Positions 6,157 through 11,606 of a stretch of DNA of 11,606 nucleotides are shown piece after piece. Made by a program: the position numbers and the translations under genes. Source of the DNA: an uncultured Paraprevotella sp. (GTDB taxonomy: Bacteria; Bacteroidota; Bacteroidia; Bacteroidales; Bacteroidaceae); assembly GCA_910584955.1 (NCBI GenBank), contig CAJUDC010000084.1:1-11606 (forward strand), in the 5' to 3' direction. The notes below the pieces were generated by a model. It made no database searches. It had not been told where the DNA came from and worked only from the letters and a program-made list of their open reading frames with translations. The number at the start of each line of letters is the position of its first letter. Position 1 is the stretch's first letter.

Positions 6157-7068
6157 ATGAGCAAAATACTGAAAGTCAGAAATCCAAATGATTACAGCCG
6201 CTATCTCGGACAGGAGAAACAGCACCCGCTGATCTGTATTGTTGATTATGAGGCTGTGTCGCCCGTGCGCCATAGTCTGAACAATTACAGTGTCTATGGT
6301 ATTTTCTTTCATGACGAGGCGGATATAGATTTGGAATATGGCTGCGGAAAGTACGACTATAAGAAAGGTACGGTCATCTGCGTGGCTCCCGGTCAGGTAG
6401 GCGGCAAGGAAGACAACGGCGAACGGGTAAATCTGACAGGCTGGGCATTGCTTTTTCATCCCGACCTGTTGCACGGTACGTTTTTGGAAAAGACGATAAA
6501 GGGCTACTCCTTTTTCGATTACCGCATCAATGAAGCATTGCACATGACCGACGAGGAACACGATACGCTCGTTTCGCTGATGCGGCAGATACGGAATGAA
6601 ATCTATCGGACGCGCGATGCCGTGCAGGACGCCATTATCGTGGATTATATCGGTCTGGTACTGAATTTCTGCCAGCGGTTCTACAACCGTCAGTTTCTTA
6701 CCCGCAAGTTGGAGAACTCGGATATGCTGATGAAGTTCGACACGCTGCTGCGGGATTATTTCGAGGAGAACCGGCAGTTGTCGGAGGGTTTGCCGACCGT
6801 CCAGTATTGCGCCGACAAATTGTGTATGTCGGCGAATTATTTTGGTGATATGGTCAAGAAAACGACCGGTGATACGGCAAGCAACTATATCCGGCAATAT
6901 ATTGTCCAACGAGTGAAAAACGAGCTTGCAACAGGAGTGGGGATTGCACAAGTCGCTTACAAACTCGGCTTTGAATATCCCCAGCATTTGAGCCGGATGT
7001 TCAAAAAACAAACTGGGATGACACCGTCGGAGTATTGCGCAAGCATTCATAAAACGGAACGGAAATAA
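6157..7068 (+). CDS. AraC-family transcriptional regulator
   Basis: A 303-aa DNA-binding regulator. The start at ATG 6157 is preferred over the in-frame TTG at 6127, which lies inside the -7 promoter element. Residues about 1-180 form an N-terminal cupin-like sensing domain of the kind common in Bacteroidetes AraC proteins (PLICIVDYEAVSPVRHSLNNY near its start, KGTVICVAPGQVGG in its middle). Residues about 200-295 carry the two helix-turn-helix units: TVQYCADKLCMSANYFGDMVKKTTG for the first, GIAQVAYKLGFEYPQHLSRMFKKQTGMTPSEY for the second, which is the clearest AraC signature. It is divergent from the redox operon with a shared 160-base control region, so it most likely activates that operon in response to its substrate or to redox stress. 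The proteins it recognises at the N-terminus are not predictable from sequence. Confidence 0.94.
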   Translation: MSKILKVRNPNDYSRYLGQEKQHPLICIVDYEAVSPVRHSLNNYSVYGIFFHDEADIDLEYGCGKYDYKKGTVICVAPGQVGGKEDNGERVNLTGWALLFHPDLLHGTFLEKTIKGYSFFDYRINEALHMTDEEHDTLVSLMRQIRNEIYRTRDAVQDAIIVDYIGLVLNFCQRFYNRQFLTRKLENSDMLMKFDTLLRDYFEENRQLSEGLPTVQYCADKLCMSANYFGDMVKKTTGDTASNYIRQYIVQRVKNELATGVGIAQVAYKLGFEYPQHLSRMFKKQTGMTPSEYCASIHKTERK

Positions 7069-7092
7069 TCTGTCGGACAGAGTTGCGGCAAC
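7069..7092 (+). other. Two small tandem hairpins after the AraC stop codon
   Basis: Directly after the TAA come TCTGT-CGG-ACAGA (7069-7081) and GTTG-CGG-CAAC (7082-7092), both with a CGG loop. There is no following T tract, so this is not a classical terminator. They could stabilise the 3' end of the message or be chance. Confidence 0.35.
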
Positions 7093-7119
7093 ACCTTGTT
7101 ACGTCGCATGCCGTAATGA

Positions 7120-7242
7120 CTACCGACATACGTTCCATTGCCTTATTCCATGCTCCTCCATCCAACGGACGCGTTCCGCATAAAGAGCGAAACTTTCTTC
7201 TATATCCTTTTTCTCCACATGCCCGAATATATAATCTTTCAT
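7120..7242 (-). pseudogene. Truncated GNAT-type N-acetyltransferase
   Basis: From an ATG at 7242 the frame reads MKDYIFGHVEKKDIEESF and then ALYAERVRWMEEHGIRQWNV before a stop at 7120, 40 residues in all. The segment ERVRWMEEHGIRQWN matches the N-terminal region of a GNAT subgroup in which these residues are followed by about 110 more, including the acetyl-CoA-binding part. None of that follows here in any frame, so the gene is cut off after the first tenth or quarter and cannot be active. The frame is also open upstream to 7416, but that part looks unlike the family and overlaps a probable transposase remnant on the other strand. Truncation presumably happened when the neighbouring debris was assembled by insertion and deletion. 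Confidence 0.6.
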
Positions 7243-7287
7243 GCCAACGGCACAGATACTGGAATTATTTTTCAATAGCGGAAGTAG

Positions 7288-7494
7288 CGCAAACAGCCAC
7301 GGATATATATCAGTCTTGACGAGAGAATGAATCCGGTACTGTCCGGCGATGCCTACTTTGAGTCCAAGGACTTCATGGCGACCGTCAATGTTACGGAATT
7401 TCCGATACGGGACCACAAGGTCGTTCTTCGGATATGCGTACGGCAGACTTCCCGAAGTCCGGGGGCGGCGATCTTCGTTGGTGACTATGAATAA
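7288..7494 (+). pseudogene. Probable remnant of an ISAon1-family transposase N-terminal protein
   Basis: An open frame with no good start (first ATG at 7327) reads IYISLDERMNPVLSG, then YFESKDFMATVNVTEFPIRD and HKVVLRICVRQ, ending at TAA 7492. From memory of the family, the small N-terminal proteins of ISAon1-type elements have the order LDE..., ESKGF..., (D/N)DFPIRxRKVxLxIRRRRW. The order and spacing here fit well up to LRI, after which the expected RRRRW is lost and the frame drifts. No catalytic transposase portion and no terminal inverted repeats were found nearby. It is therefore a decayed piece rather than an active element. The assignment rests on recalled family pattern and could be wrong; an unrelated degraded gene is the alternative. 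Confidence 0.45.
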
Positions 7495-7522
7495 TTAAAG
7501 GCGGTGGGGCAAATCCCACCGC
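7489..7522 (-). terminator. Intrinsic terminator of the FISUMP gene remnant
   Basis: GCGGTGGG (7501-7508) and CCCACCGC (7515-7522) form a perfect 8-bp stem with a 6-base loop. On the minus strand it is followed by CTTTAATTATT, a T-rich tail. It lies just 3 bases past the stop codon of the minus-strand FISUMP frame, which identifies the strand and its original purpose. Confidence 0.8.
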
Positions 7523-7525
7523 AAC

Positions 7526-7897
7526 TTATTCTGCAACGGGGCGAACCAAATGACCGCACTCACGGCCGTAGTTGTCCCAATAACCTCTACTCGGACGGAA
7601 GCCCAGACCGCAGGCGATGCTCCCCTTGCTGCTCGAACTGAGCGTACCCGACCAGTAGTAACCGTAAGAGCCCTCATCGAGGAGATACTCATCCCAGCGG
7701 ATACCCGTCGCAGGCAAGAAAATGGAATTACCGTTGGGACCGGTGACCAAATAGCCCTTTATACCTTTATAAGTAGTCCACTTCCAAGTACATTTATCAC
7801 ATAATTCCTTTATTTCATCCAAAGTCGGCATACGCCACTTACCGCCCCACTTGACATGAGTCACATCAGATTGTGTTCGGCTGATATTACTACCTTT
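7526..7897 (-). pseudogene. 5'-truncated FISUMP-domain (DUF1566-like) protein gene
   Basis: The minus-strand frame reads GSNISRTQSDVTHVKWGGKW, then RMPTLDEIKELCDKCTWKWT, and ends with GRECGHLVRPVAE and a stop at 7526, about 122 residues. This is the C-terminal half of the Fibrobacter succinogenes major paralogous (FISUMP) domain found in many secreted Bacteroidetes proteins: the WRMPT and GNSIFLPATG segments, YYWSGT, and the final HLVRPV are its landmarks. Family similarity clearly extends upstream of the possible GTG start at 7864, to about 7894, where an in-frame TAA (7898-7900) and unrelated sequence begin. The signal peptide and N-terminal half are missing, so the gene was cut off close to the start of repeat copy B. 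The terminator downstream is still intact. A short GTG-initiated product of 112 residues is possible but would not be exported. Confidence 0.82.
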
Positions 7898-7946
7898 TTA
7901 TCTCCTACCGACCGTTTCTTCCGAATACCGAGGCCCCGAATGGGGG

Positions 7947-8172
7947 CAGTCATCGGTGGCCTGTTTTCGTTTTGTATCCTGCACACGTTGCAGGTGCAAA
8001 TAAAACCCTTTGTCGTGCGCGCGGTCGTACGCGTACGTGTAAGGGTAGTTATGCACGAGAGCCCCTTTTACCCAGTTGTTTTAGGGTGGAAAAGCAAGGG
8101 ATCGCCGGGACGAAATAGAGCTTTTTCGCTTTCTTTTTCCACAGTTCGGGGGGAAATGCCAGGGAAAAGGTG
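7947..8172 (+). repeat. Dispersed repeat, copy B
   Basis: This is the direct-repeat partner of 331-555, aligned from CATCGGTGGCCTGTTTTCG to CCAGGGAAAAGG. In this copy the plus-strand frame through HESPFYPVVLGWKSKGSP stays open to 8173, which could be mistaken for a gene, but the homologous frame in copy A is broken by a one-base shift and a stop. It lies between the truncated FISUMP gene and the promoter of the large exported protein, with the shift to AT-rich DNA beginning at its right end. A small C-rich/G-rich hairpin (GCCCC-GAAT-GGGGG, about 7933-7946) sits just before its left end and has no equivalent next to copy A. Confidence 0.85.
7978..8094 (+). other. Predicted structured core of repeat copy B
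   Basis: Stem I is identical to that of copy A (CCTGCA 7978-7983 with TGCAGG 7989-7994). Stem II keeps CGTGCG (8014-8019) with TGCACG (8052-8057), and TACGCG (8028-8033) with CGTGTA (8036-8041), each now containing one G-T wobble instead of G-C. Stem III pairs 8065-8073 with 8084-8087 plus 8090-8094, nine pairs with a two-base GG bulge; here T8066-A8093 replaces C450-G477 of copy A. The changes preserve pairing if the plus strand is the RNA strand. Confidence 0.6.
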
Positions 8173-8173
8173 A

Positions 8174-8481
8174 TGATGATATTTTATCGGGATTGTGTAG
8201 GGGAAAAGAGAAATGAAGGTGGTTTTGATAGGCTGCTGTTTGTTTAACAAGGCCTGTGTGTAGAGTAGAATAGTGTGCGAGGATTAGGATTATATGAAGA
8301 TGTATATTGAAATTAGTTTCGGAATCGTACTTATTATTGGTCTGAAGTGAAATATATTTGTGTTTTTATAAAATATTCTTTAAATTATGTTGCAAACTGA
8401 ATTAATTTGTTTACATTTGTAGCGATCGCATACTTTTTTGTTCCGGTCTTTTAACAAGGTATTAACCAAATCTATTTATAT
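8174..8481 (+). other. AT-rich leader region of the large exported protein gene
   Basis: No gene is visible in these 308 bases. The base composition drops sharply compared with the operon DNA to the left. The only clear signal is the promoter at 8390-8419, which implies a 5' leader of about 55 bases ahead of the ATG at 8482. There is no obvious Shine-Dalgarno sequence (the last bases read tctatttatatATG), as usual in Bacteroidetes. Confidence 0.6.
8390..8419 (+). promoter_or_regulatory. Bacteroidetes-type promoter (TTG-N19-TACATTTG)
   Basis: A TTG at 8390-8392 is followed after exactly 19 bases by TACATTTG at 8412-8419, a full match to the -33/-7 arrangement of Bacteroidetes housekeeping promoters. 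Transcription should start a few bases downstream, near 8425. It is the best promoter in the window and, unlike the operon promoters, needs no obvious activator. Confidence 0.8.
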
Positions 8482-10926
8482 ATGAGACCGAAAGAAGTTG
8501 CGAAAATAATTATTTTCTCTATTAGTTTTTTGTTTTGCCATGTCGTACATGCAAAAGTAATATATTACGAAACCTTTGGGGATGTAAATGATATTGCATT
8601 ACAAGTATCGGAGTTTACAGATTGGAGAGAGAGTGCCTATCATTATAGTGGAACGGCAAAGATAGGAACATCTTCCGTTTATAATTGTTCTCTTTCCGGG
8701 AGTAGTGGAAAAGCTAATCTTTATTTCCCTTCAATGAGTCATAACCGATTTATTGTAAGTGGGATAGATACGAAAGCTTATGAAGCTGTGGAATTATCTT
8801 TTCATGTTCGCATAGATACAGGTAAGGATGTACTTCGAGTGTATTATAGTGTTGATGAAGGAAAGACATGGACTAATGTTTCTTTTTCCTCTGTGCCCAC
8901 CTCGTCTTGGCAACTTTTGACGGCAGAAACATTGCTGCCGTCTGCAGAAAATCTTTCTTTAAAGATTGAGAATACGACTAGAAGCAGTGATATGATTTTA
9001 ATTGATGATTTGCAATTATCGGTTGAAGATGATGATCCTACATCGGTTGCTGCTCCAGTCTTCAGTCATCCTTCCGGTACTTATTATGAAGCTTTTGAAT
9101 TGTCTTTGTCCTGTTCTTCCAGAAATACTGCCATCTATTATACATTAGATGGTAGCATTCCCGATCAATCGTCTGCATTTTATACTTCGCCTATTTCTGT
9201 TTCGGAAGACATGACTGTTTCTGCTGTAGCTTATAAAGGGGCAATGTGTAGTGAAATAAGAAAGGAAGTTTATCATCTGGAAAACTTGCCTGAAATAGCT
9301 GCTATAAAAGATTTGCGTTCTTTGCAATCCGGTGCGCGGATAAAATTACTGCTTTCAGGGGCTGTCGTCACGGCTGTTTGTAAGAATGGATTTTTCGTTC
9401 AAGATGCTGGTAGCGGTTTGTACATTGAGAATGTATCAGATTCCTATCATGTAGGAGATTTGTTAGAAGGTTATATAGTAGGCAACTTTGCGTTGAGCAA
9501 TGGTTTGTTAGAATTACATACGTCTTTTTGTGGAGGTCTGTCTGTTTCTGGGGGGAATGCACCTATCGATGTTATTTCAGAATGGGAGGAAATACTTTCA
9601 AATCCAGAATCTTATTATGGCTGTTTAGTTAAAATGGAAAAGGCTCAGTTTGGAGCGGATAGATTGATAAGTTCAGATAATGGGTATAAGGTCTCTTTTA
9701 TGGATTATTTTGGGGTGGTTTCAGATGATTATAATTGGCCGTCTTTATTTAACGTTACAGGTATTTTGCTTCCCGACGGAGATATTCCGTCATTAGCTAT
9801 TCGCAGTCTTCAAGATATTCGAGGGATTGCTCTAACTCCTCTTCCATCAGTCGGGACTGTACTTGTATGTGAATCTGTTAAAGGAATCTATGCAATGAAC
9901 CATACGTTGACATCTAATGCAATGGGCAGCGAGCGTGTGTATAGAACAGATAATCGAATAGTATTAACTCAGCGACAAGTTGATAATGGTAGTTTGTTTT
10001 GGACGGTAGATGCTACAACCGGGAGAATTCGTATTCCTGATGGAAAATATTTATCCATAAAATCAACGGGTAGTGATAAAGCCGCTTTAAATTTATACAG
10101 TACCAGTAGTTCTCTTTCTTCCTTGCCGAAATGGAACAAGATGGAGGGAGGTTGGTATATGAAATTATCGGGTGAGACTAATTACCGATGTTTGTTATAT
10201 TCTGCTTCCAAATTCAAATTGTATGCCAAGGTAAATGAAGGTAATACCGCCTATGCCTATCATGCGGCAACAGATGTTCCGGCTTATTTGGGATATGTCC
10301 GTTCGGTGGTTCCCGATCGTTTGGGTACTGTATGTTTGCCTTACGATGTTATGGGGGATGATTTGGGAGATGTGGAGATTTATTCCGTTAAAGGAAAGCA
10401 TGTGGACGAGTCGGGGCGCACGGTAGATATTGTGTTGGATGGACCTCTGTCTGCGATTGTAGCAGGTGTACCTTATTTATTTCGTTCTTTGTCTTCTGAA
10501 ATGGTGACTTGGATTTATTCGGGTGAAGAGGGGAGTTCTCCTTCTTCCTGTAATGGACTGATAGGTACTTTTACGGGGATAAATACAGGAAATGATGGGA
10601 CGGACGCAAGTCTGGAGGGATATTTTGTGCTATCGGACAATACATTCCGTTTGTGTGCGCCAGGCTCTGCGTTAGGAGCGAACCGTGCATATTTGAATTT
10701 AGATGATGTCCCGGAGCTTTCTTCTTCCGTGAAAGGGTATACCCTTCCGTTGCAGGATATTGAGACTGTAATATATAATCCTATTTTTTCTACCGGTTCC
10801 TCTGATGAAAATATTTATAATATGCAGGGAATTCGTGTAGGAAAAGGAAGTGATTTTCATTCCTCTTCTCTCCACCTTTCGCCTGGGTTATATTTGTACA
10901 AAGGCGGTAAATATCTGATACCTTAA
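8482..10926 (+). CDS. Large exported multidomain protein with chitobiase-type and OB-fold-like domains
   Basis: An 814-aa secreted protein of unknown activity. Residues 1-24 are a Sec signal peptide (IIIFSISFLFCHVVHA). Residues about 27-182 look like a beta-sandwich module (IYYETFGDVND..., VELSFHVRIDTGKDVLRVYY, ILIDDLQLS), similar to the jelly-roll modules of Bacteroidetes surface proteins. Residues about 192-268 are a chitobiase/hexosaminidase C-terminal-like domain: PVFSHPSGTYYEAFELSLSC and IYYTLDGSIPDQSS. Residues about 274-449 resemble the OB-fold DUF5689-like module (ARIKLLLSGAVVTAV, FFVQDAGSGLYIEN). Residues 450-770 are a long beta-rich region I cannot name. The end, IYNMQGIRVGK at 778-788 and LSPGLYLYKGGKYLI to 813, matches the short C-terminal tail seen in many Bacteroidales secreted proteins and may be a sorting or anchoring signal. 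No catalytic motif is visible, so adhesion or glycan binding is a guess. Codon use is AT-rich compared with the operon. Confidence 0.88.
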   Translation: MRPKEVAKIIIFSISFLFCHVVHAKVIYYETFGDVNDIALQVSEFTDWRESAYHYSGTAKIGTSSVYNCSLSGSSGKANLYFPSMSHNRFIVSGIDTKAYEAVELSFHVRIDTGKDVLRVYYSVDEGKTWTNVSFSSVPTSSWQLLTAETLLPSAENLSLKIENTTRSSDMILIDDLQLSVEDDDPTSVAAPVFSHPSGTYYEAFELSLSCSSRNTAIYYTLDGSIPDQSSAFYTSPISVSEDMTVSAVAYKGAMCSEIRKEVYHLENLPEIAAIKDLRSLQSGARIKLLLSGAVVTAVCKNGFFVQDAGSGLYIENVSDSYHVGDLLEGYIVGNFALSNGLLELHTSFCGGLSVSGGNAPIDVISEWEEILSNPESYYGCLVKMEKAQFGADRLISSDNGYKVSFMDYFGVVSDDYNWPSLFNVTGILLPDGDIPSLAIRSLQDIRGIALTPLPSVGTVLVCESVKGIYAMNHTLTSNAMGSERVYRTDNRIVLTQRQVDNGSLFWTVDATTGRIRIPDGKYLSIKSTGSDKAALNLYSTSSSLSSLPKWNKMEGGWYMKLSGETNYRCLLYSASKFKLYAKVNEGNTAYAYHAATDVPAYLGYVRSVVPDRLGTVCLPYDVMGDDLGDVEIYSVKGKHVDESGRTVDIVLDGPLSAIVAGVPYLFRSLSSEMVTWIYSGEEGSSPSSCNGLIGTFTGINTGNDGTDASLEGYFVLSDNTFRLCAPGSALGANRAYLNLDDVPELSSSVKGYTLPLQDIETVIYNPIFSTGSSDENIYNMQGIRVGKGSDFHSSSLHLSPGLYLYKGGKYLIP

Positions 10927-10945
10927 TTACAATAAAAAACTAGTA

Positions 10946-11122
10946 ATGAAGAAAAAATATGTAACACCGAAGGTGATTGCTATAGACTTTACTTCGGATG
11001 GCGGTATACTGCAATCTTCTTCTAATGAACCTTCCCGACAGAGTGTTTCTGTGGATTATGAGAAAGGCGTTTGGCAGGGAGAAGTGAAAGATTGTAATAG
11101 AGGAAGCGATATTTGGGAATAA
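10946..11122 (+). CDS. 58-aa peptide with MKKKYVTPK start, downstream partner of the exported protein
   Basis: The frame begins at ATG 10946, 19 bases after the stop of the large exported protein gene, and reads MKKKYVTPKVIAIDFTS, then DGGILQSSSNEPSRQ, ending in NRGSDIWE. I recall many short Bacteroidales proteins with this plan: a basic (K)KKxYxxPxxxxx(D/E) start, a small-residue turn near residue 20 (here GGILQSSS), a variable middle and a final acidic/tryptophan IW(E/D) end. Their function is, to my knowledge, not established. There is no true signal peptide. The position next to a secreted protein with a sorting-like tail, in the same transcription unit, makes a role as a small precursor, chaperone-like partner or signalling peptide possible, but nothing in the sequence proves one. 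The gene is too short for many gene finders. Confidence 0.72.
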   Translation: MKKKYVTPKVIAIDFTSDGGILQSSSNEPSRQSVSVDYEKGVWQGEVKDCNRGSDIWE

Positions 11123-11398
11123 GTAGCTTTGGCTTAGGGGAGGATTATTGAAAATAAACGTGAATCAACTTCTAGGGTTAGCTCCAAAACTTAGGAAGTG
11201 TAGTGTTTGTATAAAACATGCACTGTAGTGTCTCTCTATAAAGCTAAATGTTGATTTTTATATGTGTGAATGTAAGGAATGCAGGTTAGGAAAGAAAGCC
11301 TGAATTTCTCATTTATATTGTGTTTGTGCAAACAATGTATATGCCGGGAACAATGAAGTCCTCAGCATATATATTGATGATAATTATCAGGTAAGAGG
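11123..11398. other. Intergenic region with an imperfect inverted repeat
   Basis: I find no gene in these 276 bases. The most notable item is an imperfect inverted repeat at about 11314-11341: TATATTGTGTTTG, the spacer TG, then CAAACAATGTATA, with a perfect GTTTG/CAAAC core. It could be an operator for the ORF at 11399 or a weak hairpin. No convincing terminator follows the 58-aa gene and no exact TAnnTTTG promoter was seen. Confidence 0.4.
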
Positions 11399-11605
11399 AT
11401 GCTATTCAGAAGACTGGTAATGAGTGATCCTGAACAACTTGTTAGGTACTTCTTTTTGATGGTATTCCTAATCATTACTGTTGTTTCTTTTGAGAAAAAC
11501 GGTGATGTCCTTTCACAGATAGTATACGATAATATGTATGGGACAAGTAAGTTTATTTATGAGGTTCTTTTTTCGTTATTTCCTTTGAACAAAATCTTTT
11601 TATAG
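11399..11605 (+). CDS. Possible small membrane protein of unknown function
   Basis: A 68-aa open frame with one hydrophobic segment, YFFLMVFLIITVVSF (about residues 17-31), flanked by charged residues, and a second mostly hydrophobic stretch near the end (VLFSLFPLNKIFL). The purine-rich AGGTAAGAGG directly before the ATG could serve as a ribosome site; Met8 is an alternative start. I do not recognise a family. The stop codon falls at 11603-11605, one base before the window ends, so if the contig end is unreliable the frame could be longer. A 68-codon frame in AT-rich DNA can also arise by chance, so I rate this low. Confidence 0.35.
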   Translation: MLFRRLVMSDPEQLVRYFFLMVFLIITVVSFEKNGDVLSQIVYDNMYGTSKFIYEVLFSLFPLNKIFL

Positions 11606-11606
11606 A

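Noticed and set aside
7243..7416. Upstream extension of the GNAT fragment frame to 7416
   Set aside because: The extra 58 residues do not resemble the GNAT N-terminus, which normally begins close to MKDYIFGHVEKKD, and the opposite strand carries the better-supported transposase-like remnant.
7446..7459. Perfect palindrome GACTTC-CC-GAAGTC
   Set aside because: It is short, has a two-base centre, lacks a partner site or T tract, and lies inside degraded sequence; chance is a sufficient explanation.
7856..8173. A 105-aa plus-strand open frame through repeat copy B
   Set aside because: It runs through the repeat's potential stem-loops, and the same frame in copy A is broken by a one-base difference and a stop. 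The conservation fits nucleic-acid structure better than protein coding.
1..11606. CRISPR arrays, tRNA or rRNA genes
   Set aside because: I saw no regularly spaced short repeats, no tRNA cloverleaf with a TTCRANNC arm, and no rRNA-like sequence on either strand, although I could not run a dedicated scan.

Overview
The window looks like DNA from a gut-type member of the order Bacteroidales. The evidence is the TAnnTTTG -7 promoter elements (three good examples), AT-rich leaders without clear Shine-Dalgarno sequences, a FISUMP-type domain fragment, a C-terminal IYNMQG...GLYLYKGGKYLI sorting-like tail, and a downstream small ORF beginning MKKKYVTPK. I cannot fix the genus. The first 12 bases match the 3' end of the common Illumina adapter, so position 1 is probably an untrimmed contig end and not genomic sequence.

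Layout. 1-621: adapter remnant, a gene-free pyrimidine-rich stretch, then copy A of a dispersed repeat (about 331-555). 622-5996, minus strand: a tightly packed seven-gene operon, read from right to left. It encodes a 70-aa protein of unknown function, a Tat-exported aldo/keto reductase, a lipoprotein flavodoxin fused to a cyclophilin-like domain, a hexapeptide acetyltransferase, a lipoprotein flavin reductase fused to an ABM monooxygenase-like domain, an exported carboxymuconolactone decarboxylase-cupin fusion, and an exported flavodoxin. 6157-7068, plus strand: a divergent AraC-family regulator. The 160-bp divergent region carries one -7 element per direction and an imperfect inverted repeat between them. 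7069-7900 is a zone of gene debris: a truncated GNAT acetyltransferase, a probable ISAon1-type transposase remnant, and a 5'-truncated FISUMP domain gene with an intact terminator. Copy B of the repeat follows (about 7947-8172). From about 8180 the base composition turns AT-rich. A well-formed promoter drives an 814-aa exported multidomain protein, followed 19 bases later by a 58-aa peptide gene. A weak membrane ORF closes the window.

How the parts work together. Five of the seven operon products carry Sec, lipoprotein or Tat signals on folds that are usually cytosolic (flavodoxin, flavin reductase, CMD/cupin, AKR). I infer an AraC-controlled extracytoplasmic redox module acting on a small organic or quinone-like substrate; the substrate is unknown. 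The two repeat copies lie in the same orientation and flank this whole module. They share three potential stem-loops in which the differences preserve pairing, including one compensatory C-G to T-A change and two G-T wobbles that would pair only in a plus-strand RNA. This repeat and the exported redox operon are the two most interesting items in the window.
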